A stretch of 64,000 nucleotides of DNA, from contig CP137869.1 in NCBI GenBank assembly GCA_034406715.1, positions 1,302,001 to 1,366,000 of the forward strand. Reading direction: 5' to 3'. Numbering within the stretch: position 1 is the stretch's first letter; each line of letters begins with the position of its first letter. Under the pieces are notes generated by a model, which was given only the letters and a program-made list of their open reading frames with translations, had not been told where the DNA came from and ran no database searches. The stretch is from Rhodotorula mucilaginosa (taxonomy: Eukaryota; Basidiomycota; Microbotryomycetes; Sporidiobolales; Sporidiobolaceae). A program made the translations under genes and the position numbers. Shown here in pieces: positions 10,815-23,300 of this stretch.

Positions 10815-13325
10815 ATGGACCCGACTGAAGAATCGCTCTCGGCGCTGTCGACGCAGCTCGTCTCGCTCGGTTACCTCTCTCGCCCGCTCGACCTCGCGAC
10901 CCTCTTCCTCGCTCCGTCCCTCCCCGCCGGAGCCTCGTCCAAGCACGCCCGCAAGCACCACGACCTCTTGATCCTGCAAGCCCGCGCGCGCGAACAGATC
11001 GCGAAATGCCTCTGGGGCATGCTCGAGCAGAGGCAGACCGAGAGGGAGACGATCGAGACCCTCTTGGCGCGCGAAGCTCGCGCGAATGAGGAGGCCGACA
11101 GGGAACGCAAGGCGGCGGATCGGGCGAGAAAGGAACGCGAGGCGATGGGACGCGAAGTCGAGGCCGAGAAGGCGAAGGCAAAGTACGCCGTTCCCGCTTG
11201 TTTGTTGACCCCGTTGTCTGGGTACGTTCAACTGACGAGGTAGAAACTCTACAGGGAGGCCGAGCAGAAGCTTCGGAACGAGCAGGATCGGCATCGACAC
11301 GCCCGTGACGAGTTGGCCAAAGCAAAAAACGCCCTCCAATTTGTCAAAACGCAGGCTCTCGTAAGTTCTGTCAAACCGACATGCCCCCCGTACTCTCGGC
11401 GGCACTCGTGGGTGCTTACTGACCCGGGTTGGCCACGGTCGCAGCACGACCAAAAGCGCCGCGAAAGCGAAGTCCAGTCGTTGCATCAACGGCTTCAGAA
11501 ATTGACCACTGCGCCCGCGTCGTCGACTTCGTCCGAATCTGCTTTCACGCGCTTCACCATCTTGAACGGAGCTTCGCCCGCATCGTCTCCCGTCACTGCC
11601 ACCTTCACCGCCCCGGCTCAGACGGGCCGTTCTGCTTCCCGCACCGCGAGCCGCGTCCCCGCGACCCACGCAGCAGTCCCTTCCGCCGCCGCCTCTTCCG
11701 CCCTCGAAGCCGCCGAGCTCGAACTCGTCCGCACGACGCTCGACGAGCGCATCTCGGCGTGCTCGCACCTCGAGCGCGAGAACCGCCAACTGCGGACTTT
11801 TGTGGGCGAGGTGGGCGAGTGGGCCGAGGGAGTGTTGGAGATTGAAGAGTTGGCGAGTGTGCGCAAGGATCGCGAGGAAGGAGGGGAGATGCGAGAGGTG
11901 CTCAATGACGGTGATGAGGTGCGCACTTCGGGACGCTCATTCAGGAGGAAAAGTCTCTGGGGAGCACGCTCCCATGCAACACTTGCTGATATTGACGATT
12001 TCCGACCGCGCGCAGTCTTATCTGATCCCGGCGCCGCATCTCGCGTTGCCGGTCGCGGCCCTGACGAGCCCGCTGCACCGCAAACTGTACGCAATCCGAC
12101 TCGGCGTCTCGTCCCTCTCGGAACATTCGGCCGCGACGCTCGCCTCGGTGCGGGACGAACTCGAGGGCGAGATTGAGCGCCTGCACGAGGAAGTCGAGGA
12201 GGAGGTGGTCCGGCGGGAGGAGGTCGAAAAGGAGCGAGAGACGGCGTTGGAGGCGGCGAGGAAAGGGGAACAGCTGGTCGAGGAATGGGCGCAGAAGGCG
12301 CAGGCGGAGAGGCGCAGGCGGTTGACGGGGTCGCCTGCTTCAGAGTACGTTTTCCCCCTCCTCCGAAAGACTTTGGCCGCTTCCAACTTCCTCTCCGCCA
12401 CCGAGCACTTACACTATTGCCTGCCTTGTGCAGTGATGAGAGTCCAGCTACCGCTGAAGGTCCGGATGATATCGCCGACAAGCGAAGACGAGAACGACCG
12501 CCGGTTGCAGAGCGCCCAGCAGCAGCAGCAGCTACTGTTCGCGCAGCTCGACCGTCTGCACCTTCCGCCCATGTCGCCGATTTCCTGGCCGATCTCGGAC
12601 TCGACACACCGGCCGCGGCGGAGAAAGAAAAGGCGCCGCTGCGGACAACCAAGGCTGAAGAGAAGTCGCAGAAGCAGACGACTTCGAGTAGCAGTCATCG
12701 GGGAAAGGAGGAGGAGGAGGAACGACCGAGGTCCCGCGCTGCGCGGGACGACGGGCGCTCGGATCGTCGTCGTCGTGGTGGCGCCGATAGCCGAAAGGAG
12801 GAGGATAATGGTGGCGACATGCTCCCTCCGCCACCTCCCGTGTCGCGGCCTAAAACGACGTCCTCGTTGCCGTCATCGTCTCGATCCATTTCGACCTCGT
12901 CGTCTTCTCGCGCCTCGACAGGGTCCGGAAGCGCAACATCCGCATCGGCTACGACGAGTTCTTCCTCGCGCTCTTCTCGGCGGCAGGAACAGGAAGTTCC
13001 CTCTGCGGTAACTACCACTGCCGCCGCTTCGGGCCACCCTTCCTCGACCTTGCAGGATATTCTCGCCCTCACCGACTCTCCCCCCGTCACGTCGGAGCCA
13101 CTCATCTCGGCTGCGGCCGCTACGAACGCCTCTCGCACAACATCTCGGGTCCGACCCGCCGAGTCGCGTCAGGTCCTGGTGGCCTCGTCGAGCCGAGTGG
13201 TCAATGCCCCCACCGTCGCCGCAAGCGACAAGACGGAGGAGCTCGGCGATCGAGTCGCGGCGAAGAAGCAGGCGCTCCTTGCGCGTGCGCGCTCGGCGAG
13301 CAGTCGCAGGGTGGCGCCGGAGTGA
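10815..13325 (+). CDS. ADIP/Msd1-like coiled-coil protein (spindle pole/centrosome type)
   Basis: Exons 10815-11182, 11255-11360, 11445-11918, 12016-12344 and 12434-13325 give about 722 residues. The N-terminus, STQLVSLGYLSRPLDL then a long charged coiled coil (QARAREQIAKCLWGMLEQR), resembles the ADIP/SSX2IP-Msd1 family. That family anchors microtubule minus ends at centrosomes or spindle pole bodies. A second coiled coil precedes a Ser/Ala/Arg-rich, probably disordered C-terminal third containing a VADFLADLGLDTP motif. The assignment rests on N-terminal layout and coiled coils rather than on invariant residues, so other spindle-pole coiled-coil proteins remain possible. Confidence 0.55.
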
Positions 13326-13661
13326 GGGAACGGGACAATGTGTTGTACAAAGTAGGTACTAGAGCTCGATTGGGATGTGTTGTCTTGTGATTGATTCGTC
13401 GTCCTGATCTTTGGATGGACCGGAGTCGGCGGAAAGAAGGCTCGCCCCTGTGCTCTCAATATCACGACAGTCACCATGTCTGCGCATGCAGTCTAGCTGC
13501 AGCAGGGCACTTCTCGGGCAAGCTGTGAACCGATCCGATTTTCTTCACGCGTCGACGCGTCCGACCGCGTTTTCATCGCTTGTGGCGGTCTGAGCTGCTT
13601 CAAACTAGGACATTGACCGCTCGCAAGCGCGCGAACGCGTGCTGTGTGTCCGAACCGAACC

Positions 13662-15360
13662 ATGGGCGTGATCTGTGGACGCAGCAAATGCAACCAGTTC
13701 TACGTTCCTCACGCCCAGCACCCGAGATCGTGGCCGGAGGACCTTGTTGAACTCCTTGACCGTACGCCCGCGCCCGCAGCAAGGTGTACTCCTGATGAGC
13801 CCCTTGACTGACGTACGTTTGTTCGGTGGCAGCCTCGAAACTGCCGCCTCGCCGCTACCCGCCTCTGCCAGACGACCCGCCGACCCCGTTTCAAGCTGTT
13901 CCTTCTCATTCGTTCGTCGCGCATACGGTCTTTCGCCTTGATGACGTCGAGGAACTGATTCCGGCGATCCCCGCAGCTCGTATGCTCTGAACGTCGTAAC
14001 GCCGCCTGTTGCTGCACGTCAAGTGACACACTTGATGTTCCGCTTGCCGGCAGCTCAGACCCTTGCTGCACCTCCGATTGCGGGTCCCTCGCATGTCAAG
14101 AACAACAGCGCCTACCCTGCCGGACTCGCTCACAACCCGGCCGCGTCGTCGGTGAGCCGTGAACCGGTTCTTGCCCGCACCTGTTAACTTGGCTGACAAA
14201 GGCACTTCCAGTCTTCCTTCGGCAGAGTCGCCGTAGCCGTACCGTTAGGAGGTCCCGCATTGCCGTACGAGCATGCAGGCGCGCGTTCGAGCGGGTCTCT
14301 GCAGCACCCCCCGCCTCTGGAAGCGGTCCCTTCGCCGAGCACGAGCGCAAGTGACGTCGGAAGGGCTCCGGTAGCCGCGGCGCCATCGGACAGCGACGCT
14401 GAGGAGGAGGAGGACGACGACTTGCTGAGTGCGGACGAGATGGACAGCTACAACCGGAAGGCCAAGACGCGGAGAAAGTTGGCGAAATACGGCGGCCCTC
14501 CCCTCCCGGCGGAGTGGTCGCATCGTCGTAGGAGAGACGCAGGCGCGTTGGCAAGAGGCCGCATCCTCTTTCTCTCTCTCTCTAGAATCTGCTGACACTT
14601 TCTCGCGCCGCGTGCAGAATGGGAATGGGAGATCCAGAAGAAAGAGTACGAGACAAATCCCAAGACACGTCGCGCGTTCTACAATTCGCACATCAAACTC
14701 ATCCTTCGTCATGTATGTCACCTCTTACGAGTCACGGGCGGCTTAAGAGGTCACGACTGCATTACTCATGCGCCCCGTCTCCACAGCTCAGGCTCGTCGC
14801 GGCAGCCACGGGAGCGCCAATGATCTTCAAGTCTGCCTTGTGAGTACGCGAGCGCACGCGCCAAGGACTGCCGACTGTACTGACCACCTCTTTGCCCTCC
14901 TAGACTGGAGCGTCCACACGACCCTTGGCTGCGCACCGACACGCCCGCTGCAGGTCCGCCGGGTCTCGATCCGCCCCATCTCAGCTACGGCCCGAGTGGC
15001 CAAGCGCGCGTGGCCTTCACGTCGTACTCTTCCATACAACCGTCGAACAGCACGATCATGTCCCGCGACATGGGAGGGAAGGTGGTGGCGACGACGACCG
15101 TCGAAGCTTACCTCGCGGACACGGAACAAGGTTTCGGCGCTTTGGTCCGACAAGCGCGCAAGAAGGCGATCGAGCAAGATGCGCGAGTGCGGGCCGCAGC
15201 GCAGATGGCCAGTGAGGCAGAAGCCGAGTTGCGAGAAACGAGGAACGAGATGCGGCGGCAGGAGGAACGGCATCGGAAGGAGATGGAAGTGCGCGAGGCG
15301 CAGGTGGCGCAGCTGCGGGAAAAGCTCGAGTGGGAGAAGCGGCAGCGTGCAGCACCTTAG
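13662..15360 (+). CDS. unknown protein with C-terminal coiled coil
   Basis: Seven exons are modelled: 13662-13761, 13833-13911, 13977-14151, 14212-14527, 14618-14712, 14787-14839 and 14904-15360. They join in frame to about 424 residues. The start is MGVICGRSKCNQFYVPHAQ. A central acidic patch (EEEEDDDLLSADEMDSYNR) precedes a conserved-looking basic/aromatic segment, HRQWEWEIQKKEYETNPKTR. The last 100 residues form a Glu/Arg-rich coiled coil ending KRQRAAP. The second intron uses a GTTCGT donor and is the least certain. I do not recognise the family. The dense 3-nt-consistent splicing supports a real gene. Confidence 0.55.
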
Positions 15361-15565
15361 ACTGGCTCGATGATGGAATGCGCCCCCCTTTATTTTTTTC
15401 GTCGTTTATCGGAAGGGCGCATGCTCGTGCATGAGTTATGAGTTTCCGGCTCGACTTGGCTCGACCCTTCGCCGCGTTGACGCTGAACGGCTCATCATCG
15501 CTTTTCGAAGTGAATCGTCGTCGATTGCCACCAGCAAAGTCGCCCGCATTAGACATACACAGAAG

Positions 15566-16009
15566 ATGGGCTGGTTCTCGAGCTCTTCTGCGTCCTCAGC
15601 AGCCGATTCGGCAGCAGCACCTGCGGCGGCAGCAGGACCTGCGGCGGCAGCGCCTGACCGATCTCAGCGCGCGCAATGCTGGACGAGTCGGGATGCGTAC
15701 TTTGGCTGCCTCGACAAGAACAACGTCCAGGCGCCCGGGCAGGAGGGAGAAGGAGTCTGCAAGGCCGAAAACGACGAGTACCGGACCAAGTGCGCCGCGA
15801 GTTGGGTGAGTAGTCCCTCGTTCCAACTCCGGCCTTTTCGTCGCGCGCTGTCAGAGCGTCTCGTCTCGCAGATGCTGACAATAAATTGGATCGCGCAGGT
15901 CGACTACTTCAACAAGCGCCGGGTCCTCGCCCTCCGACAAGACCTCATGGAACGAAGAGCAGCCGACCAAGTCCGAGAAATGGCTTCAGGCAGCAACAAG
16001 CGGGCATGA
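15566..16009 (+). CDS. COA6: Cytochrome c oxidase assembly factor 6
   Basis: Exons 15566-15805 and 15899-16009 encode about 116 residues. After a Ser/Ala-rich N-terminus comes CWTSRDAYFGCLDKNN, then a C-K-A-E segment, and C-A-A-S-W-V-D-Y-F-N-K-R-R. This is the full Coa6 signature with its four cysteines (CX9C-like pairs). Coa6 is an intermembrane-space protein that helps deliver copper to Cox2 during complex IV assembly. The single intron falls inside the conserved S-W/V-D-Y-F junction and restores it exactly. The Ala-rich N-terminal region is longer than in the yeast protein. Confidence 0.9.
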   Translation: MGWFSSSSASSAADSAAAPAAAAGPAAAAPDRSQRAQCWTSRDAYFGCLDKNNVQAPGQEGEGVCKAENDEYRTKCAASWVSSPSFQLRPFRRALSERLVSQMLTINWIAQVDYFNKRRVLALRQDLMERRAADQVREMASGSNKRA

Positions 16010-16362
16010 AAAACAAACACCCTGCCGCCCCCAACGGCCCCGTTCTCTTCCGTGCGTCGATTGGCTCTTTGGAGGGATCCGTCATTCAGAGATCGCTCGT
16101 CCTGATTCGCGCTTGCGTCGGTCGCCGACAGGAGATCCCATCTGTACATGCATTCTCGCTCCCTCTCACCTCTTTGCAACTGGAACCATTTCCGTGCCTT
16201 CATGCCAGTTCCGGGTGTGCGGAGGAGGACCTCTTCGTTCCGGTGCGATGATTTTCAACATAGCGCGCGAATTGTTCGTGCACACGGCAAAATTGGAAGT
16301 TGCGCAACGATCGGGAGCGCTCTCGCAGTTGCGCGAAAAGGGAAAGGACAGCCAGCCCCGCT

Positions 16363-18674
16363 CTACAGTTCCGCCGCCGCCGTCGCCTTGAAGCCGACCG
16401 CCGCTCCCTCCCTCCCCCTCCGATCAATCTTGACCGTCTGCTTACTCACGAGCGCATAAATCGCCGTCGTCCCCATCTCTTCCGTCCAGCCTCTCGTCTT
16501 TGCAAACCTGCCCAGGTGGGCTTTCAGGACCGACATGGCGAGGTGAGGCGTCTTGCGGGACGAGATGCCCGCCGACGTCGCTTGGGAATCCGAGGTAGAG
16601 AGGGGGATGGCCGTTTCGCGGAGGATGATGTTGAGCGCCGGGAGGTCTTTGTTTGCCTCCGCCTCCTCCTCCGAAGAGTCAGGACGACGACGACGACCCG
16701 CAAAAGTTGACAAGAGGAGGTGACACAACCTCGCTTCGACCACTTGAGCGGGCGTCCACGTCGGCGGCGGCGGCGCAGCGGCATCGACTCCTCCTCCTCC
16801 TGCTCCTGTTGCCGTAGTGGTCGACGTCGCAAATGAGAGGGTCGAATGGCCCGAGGGCGAGTTGGGCGTGTTTGACGCTGGGACAGAGGAGGAGGCCGAT
16901 TCTGCGAGGGCAAAGGCGAGGATGTCGCTGCGCGAGAGGAGAAATATAAATGACCATGCGCGCACGAGTCAAGGTCAGCTTGGTGTTGGGCAAGACGGAA
17001 GCGAAGCAGACAAAGAGAGAGACGGACATGGTCTCCTTCCAATCCGAACCCGCCCGCTTCTTATCCAACGACGACGAGTCCTCCTCCTCCTCTTCCTTCC
17101 CACCCTTTTCGCCGCCCATCTCGCGAACAGCAGCAGCAGACCACTTCCTCGCCCAAGCCGCGAGTCCACTCGCCTCTCCCAACGTGGTCCACACCGTCTT
17201 GTTGGCTTGTTCCAATTCCGAGAGGGTCACTCCAGCTGGGAGGGGCGGTTCCACCGCCACCACTGGCGCCGCCGGGGGTGTTGCCTGAGCCGCGGCGCGA
17301 ACGACCGGAATCGGCGGGGCCAACTCGTCGTCCTCCTTCTTGTTTCCGTCTTGTAGTCCCCCCACCGCCTCCTCTCTGCCGCTAGTGGTAGAAGAGGAGG
17401 AGAGGAACGCCTCTCTCCGAATCGGCGTCGCCTGCGCCGAGGCTTGTACGCGCGCGCGCGCAGCTTCGACGCGCCGCTTCATGGCGGATTGGCCGACAGT
17501 CAGCGGGACGCTCGGGCGCCCCCCGCCGATGGGCCTTCGAGCCGGAGAGGAAGAAGAAGAGGACGCCGTTTCTACGGCGGTGGTGGAAGAGCGTTGAGGT
17601 GGAGATGATTCCGATGTGGACTTGCGGCGGATCGTTGTTGTTGTCGTCGTCGTCGAGGCGCGCGGCGGGACTGTTCCTTCTTTGCTGCTGCGAGGCGAGA
17701 CGGCAATCGTCGAGGACGAAGACGTCGAGATTCGAGGGGTACGGGTCGACCGGACTGGGGGACCATTGCTTGCGGGCTTGGCGGTCGCGGCGGGGCCATT
17801 CGAGCCGAACGAGGAGCGGGGAGCTGGTTTCGCTTTGGCAGCAGCAGTAGCAGCGAGAGCTTCAATCTGTGCGGCGGGATACGAATCCTCATAATTTCAT
17901 CAGCACTCCGAACGAGGGACTTGAACTGCCCTCCCCTGTGCCTGGTGAAGTCGGCTTGAGAGGGACAACCAGCGACGCACCTCGGCTTGCTTGTCGGCCT
18001 TGATCTGTTCGAGCGCGAGCAGTTCGAGTTTCTCGCGCTCGATCTCGTCTTCGAGTTCGAGTCGGCGGTAGTACGACTGGTCATGCTGCGGTTGCGGGGC
18101 CGTCCTCGAGGGTGGCTAACCGAGGGGTAGGAGAGCGTCAGTTTGGTTGTTTTTCTTCCCAGGCCTCGTGACGCACGCGTTTTAGGGCTTGTTCGGTTTC
18201 GGAGATGGATTCCAAGAGGCCTTGGAGTTGGGCGTGGAGGGCCTGGACGTGTTCCTGTGCGCGGGGCATGGCGTAGACGCCGAGGAGTTTCTGAGCCGTG
18301 ACGAGGCATCGCTCCGGCTCGTTCCTCGTGGCCGTAGTTGGGGCGACGCCGACGTTCGAAGTCAGGTTGGCGCGTTTGGGAGCTCTCCGTTTCGCGACTG
18401 CGAGTCGGTGGGCTTCCCCCGAGTTTGCTGCTGCGTCGAGCAAGAGGGGGTCGTCGAGTTCGAGTTGGACGACGGGGTAGCTGGCCGGGTTCGGGTCGAA
18501 CAAGGCGATCTCGTGCGGGGCTGCGTCGCGGATCAGGTGCGTCTCGAACCAGTCGTCGGGGGAGAGGACGCAGCGCGGCAGGACGGCGCGGGAGGAGAAC
18601 GAGAGGGAGCGGAGGACGGACGCGGACTGGGAGAGCGAGGCGAGGGCGTCGCCGAGGTACGGATTGCTGTTCAT
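16363..18674 (-). CDS. SPC34: Probable DASH/Dam1 complex subunit SPC34
   Basis: Exons 17981-18115 and 18177-18674 carry the N-terminal part; 17028-17866 and 16363-16927 carry the rest, about 678 residues in all. The N-terminus, NPYLGDALASLSQSASVLRS, with DDWFETHLIRDAAPHEIALF, matches the Spc34 pattern (LIRD...HE..LF). The C-terminus, GTTAIYALVSKQTVKIDRRG, matches the winged-helix-like Spc34 end. Spc34 belongs to the ring that couples kinetochores to microtubule plus ends. Between these ends lie about 250 residues rich in Ser, Thr, Ala and Pro, making the protein more than twice the yeast length. The assignment is moderate, as the matching segments are short. It converges on COA6 and diverges from the RBR ligase. 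Confidence 0.55.
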
Positions 18675-20311
18675 CGCCGGTAGCAGTCGCTCCGACTCCA
18701 GGTAACAAGTGAGCGTACAGAGTGGAGAGCGAGCGAGTGAGATGTTGAGTGAATGCGAGTTCGATGCGCGGAAGGGAAGAAGCAGCGACAGGGGGACACG
18801 CGAATCGTTGCCGCAGCTCTCTGCTCGCCTTGCTCGTCTTCGGCTGCTCTCCCTTCTCTCCTCGCTCTCTCTGTGTGACTTGGCGACTGGACAGGCGAGG
18901 GCAGTGCGACAGGCTCGCCTCCCTTGCACACTTGCTTGCGCGCGCCCCCCTCGCTCTGGCTGCTTTCGAGTGCCTCCCCCTCTCTCTGCGTGGTGAGCTC
19001 GTCCTTCCCTTCCCCTCGCTCCTTCTTTCTCGCCCCGCATCCAACCACGCACACACACATCGTGATGAACGCATTACGTATCAAATCAAACTAGAGTCGC
19101 AGAGCGGGTCTCACCTTAACCGGGAGGTTCCGCAGAGCTGAGCACTCGTATATCTTCTCTCTGAATACCCGCCCCATCCTTTGCTCGGCAGCACACACAC
19201 ACACACAGACGGATGGACAATAGAGGAACGCAGAAGGCTGACCCTCGAGTTACGCACACACAGCTGCTTGCTTCTCTCTCTTCCCCTGCGTGCTCTTTTC
19301 TCAACGACGGTCTCGCTCTCATCATCCTGGTCAGTCCTCGTTCACTCGTGCCAATCCTCCACCTACCGCCACCACTCCCCAAGCAATGATCGAAGCAAAT
19401 TACCGAAAGACGGTCCATCGGCGAGAGGGGAGGTACAGGGGGGTGTTCCTGTTTCCTCACCGAGACGGTCGCAACACCTTTCCACCTCACCCTCGGACCT
19501 TTGGACAGCTTGGCTTAGAATACACGGCTGTATTAACATGCTGAGCGCCCACCGCACCCCTTTATCGCACCACCTTGCCACCTCGATCCTGGTTGAACTG
19601 AAAACTGACGCGATTTTGTCACCTTCACCGCGTAGCTTGCAGAATCGCTTTTGTGCTTTTTTCTGTTCCCTCTGCTATTCACCCAACCGTCTTTGCGCGC
19701 TCTCGTCGTCGCGCCGAGCCATTCGCTGCCAACACGCTTCCTCGTCATAGGTTAGTTTCCCTTCCATTCAGTTCCTGGCCGCCTGCGACTCCCACGCGAG
19801 CCCAAACGTTCGACGGCGCGCGCACGGAGCGAGAGGGAGACGACGATACCCCATTACATTTTATCACGACGGTCTGCGTAATCCCCCTCGTAAAAGAGGG
19901 GGAGCTGCCGAACCTGCTCGCCTGTAAACCATTTTCGAGCATACTCTGATCCCCCTCGTCTACGCTACGCACGCACTCCGCGCGCGCCGCCTCGCGGCCA
20001 ATACAAACCGATAGGAGGGAACGATTAGAGCGTGCTGCTGACGCTCTTCCTTCCGGTCTGTTTGGGGAACAGGTTCATCGCTGCTCTTGTCTTTCTTTCG
20101 GCGCGTGTCGTAGCAGACATGGCTTCAAAGCTGCAATACGCTTGTACTTTCCCAATCCGATTTCTGTTCTCGCGTGTTGTGCATGTTTGGAAAGCTGTGC
20201 TCTTCGACGCGTGAGAGAGCAGTCTTGTTTCGCATCGCTTCGCTCTGCTGACCGAACATTCGGTCCGGTGGCGCCCCTTTTGCGGTTTTCACCATCCACG
20301 ATGCTCTCCCC
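18675..20311. other. 1.6-kb divergent promoter region
   Basis: Lies between the divergent SPC34-like and RBR ligase genes. It holds CA-rich and CT-rich runs (for example near 19190) and the hairpin at 19882-19903. No convincing coding exon was found on either strand. Confidence 0.5.
19882..19903. repeat. perfect 8-bp stem hairpin
   Basis: TCCCCCTC, a 6-nt loop GTAAAA, then GAGGGGGA. It lies about 400 nt upstream of the RBR ligase ATG. It might act as a structured 5' UTR element or a pair of opposed factor sites (GAGGGG resembles a stress-response element half); the role is unknown. Confidence 0.6.
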
Positions 20312-23300
20312 ATGGCGCGGGGCACTCCCGAAGCGGCAGCGACAATAGCCGAAGGAGCTCTCGCGCTCTTGCAGCAACTGTTCCCGTCTACGGACTCTGC
20401 CTTTCTCCGGTCGTGCATCTCACATCATCAACAGCATCTTCATCGCCGCTCGACGCCGCCGACGACGACCGCTATCGCCATTGCCAGCATTGTCGAACGC
20501 GTGAGCGACAAGTTGCTCGAATCTGGTACTGCGGATGAGGGTCACGCTACGAGGGAATGGCCTGTGGTGCGGTGGTGGAGGTATGAAGAGGATTGCGACG
20601 GCGACGACGACGAGGAGCCTCCCTCTGGTCATCAAGGACGACGAGGACGAGGGAGCGGCAGTACGATCGCCGTTCGGCAGGATGTCAGAACCGCTTTCGC
20701 CCCCGAGGGCCGAGATGCTGCCGAGGCTGCTCCTGCTCGGCGACAACGGCGACGAGTTCCCGACCTGACGACTGAACGGAACCTCGCACTGTACGTACAC
20801 CTAATCTCCTTTTCACGAGATAGATACAGGGGACGCGGATGCTCACACACATAGGTGCTCGTTCTCTGTCCCTCACCTACTGTCTGTAGGATCCGACTGC
20901 ACCGAATCTTTCCTACCGTCCCGATCCCAGATCTCCGGGAGGCGATCCTCACCCTCGCCGACGACGACGCCGACGTCGGTCCGTTTGCGCTCTGGACCGG
21001 AGTCGAGACGCTCCTCGCCCGGCGGGCGAAGGAAGAGGAAGAAGCGCGCCGACGGAGGAGGAGCAAGGAGCGAGGGGACAGCGCGCCGTGGTGGAGGGAC
21101 ATTGTTGCGGGCTTTGGGGGGTTCGGTCTCCTCCCTTCGCGGCCGTCCAGCCCGATCTCCGCCGCTGCCGCACCCATACAGGAGGATCCAGTCTTGACCC
21201 GCCACGACCTATTCCACTCCCCGAGCTACGACGCCGCCCTCATCGAACACTTCGCATCGCTCTTCCCGCCCGCGCTCATACGACGACCTCGAATCGAGCG
21301 AGTTGTTCGCCAGCAGGGAGGGAGTTACGCGAGTTTGAGGCAGAGATTGGAGGCGATGGTGCTCGAGGCGGGAGGAGGCGGCGGCGGCGACGACGCTGAT
21401 GGCGGCGAATGGGGGCGAGGGGCAAGAGGAGGGGGAGGAGGGGTCGCGGCGGTCGCGAAATGGTGGAAGAGGTTGACCCGGATCGAGGCGCAGGAGGCAA
21501 GGGTCGCCCTGCCGCGTGCGTCCCCGCCGCCGCAACAACAAGGACAGAGCGGCAGTACGAGGCGGCATCCGTTCCTTGAACGCGAGATCGAGGCGTTTGA
21601 GCGCCGCGCAAGGCAGGCGCCTGGTGCGTCGCCGCGTCTGTCTGCAGGCACTCCCAGCCTTGCCATCGACGGTGACGACGAAAACAATACGGCCGCCGAC
21701 GACCACTTCGAATGCCAATGCTGTTTCTCGTCCTCCGAACCGTCCTCTCCCGAGACCCGCTTCTCATGCGATCATACCGACGACAATGACAATAACACGA
21801 AGCACTCGTTCTGCCGCACATGCGTGCGCTCCCTCGCGCAGAATTACGCGTTCGGCGAAACGCCCCTCTCGACTGTTTCGCTCGAACGGTTCGTCTTGCC
21901 ATGCATGGCTGCGACTACCTCGGACCAACCGTGTCTGGGTATGATTGGGAGGGACGAGTTGCGCCGCGCACTGGATGAGCAGCTGCTGAGTGCTCTTGAG
22001 CGTCGGATGACGGAGGCGGTCCTCGAACGGTTCGCCGCGGCAGCGGCAGCTACTCCTCGTCGGCGCGATGGTTCAAACACCACCAACACCACGTTGGTGC
22101 GATGCCCGTTCTGTCCCTATGCGGAACTCGTCGACCCGAAACCGGGTCCCCTCGTCGAGACGTTCTGTCCCGCCTGGGTCCGAGAACCGTTCCCGCCTTC
22201 GGCGAGCGACATCCTGCGCTCCGTCTTGGGGACATCGATCCTCCTCCCTCTGCTCGCGATCACGCTCGCGCTCCTCGTGCTCGTTACACCCGCGCGGAGG
22301 CTCGAACGCACGTACGAACGCGTCGTCGTCAATGCCGCCGCTTCTTCTTCCCCGCCAGATGCAGGCTCGACCTCCCTCACCCTCCTGGATCGACTGATTC
22401 TCGAACCGCAATTACTCCCGACTATCGTCTTTGCCCACCTCGCCGAATTGTGCGAGCGAGTCCGCGCGCACCGACATGGTCAGCGGACGGTGTTTCGGTG
22501 TCGGAACGTAGGAGAGGCGGCGCAGGGCGGCCGTCGTCCGAGGTGGGAGGTGGTGATGAGGATGGATGCGCTGGATGCGCAGGTGCTGGACTGGAGCAAG
22601 AACGCTGAAGAGAAGGAGGAGGAGGAGGAGCGGGATCCGCACGTTGAGATGCGGAGGAGGGAGCGGTTGGTGCGGTTCTTATGGGGCGACGAGGCGGAAG
22701 ATGACGCAGCGGACTCGCCGTTTTCATCGGCGTCCCAACAGCAGCCATCGGAGAGAACGCCAAGTTGCGGACGCGTCTCCTGCCTCCTCTGCCAAGCCGC
22801 GCTCAACCCCGCCGCTCCTTCCCTTCACACCTGCCGCGCCGGAAGTTCCTCCTCCTCAAGTGCTACGACTACCGACTCGAACGTCTCGCCGCAAGAACGC
22901 GCCGAAGAGAGTTTGCGACTTGCGGTGGAAAAGGCGATGAGTGCTGCGGTCGTGAGGGAATGTGAGAGGTGCGGAGCTGGGTTGACCAAGAAGGGAGGCG
23001 AGGGCGCTTGTAACAAGGTGAGCCCTTGTTTCGGCCCTCGACTCCGACGTCGACTTTGTCTCGACGGTTACTGACGCGTAAGGTTGGGATGCACCCAGGT
23101 CACTTGCCGCTGCGGTTTCGCGTACTGCCACGCCTGCCTCGGTCCGATCTCGTCCTGGGACGGCTACAGGCACTTTTGTCCGCACCCGCGCGATCCGCTC
23201 CATCCGAATCAGTGTCCCGAACCGGGTTGTACCAAGTGCAGTCTCTGGATCGAACCCGATCTGACGAAACGGAGGCGGCAAGCGGCGGATCGAGGTGAGT

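Noticed and set aside
17572-19074. A 500-codon minus-strand open frame across the SPC34-like gene
   Set aside because: It is out of frame with the conserved Spc34 segments and is Arg/Pro-rich, typical of a shadow frame in GC-rich DNA.
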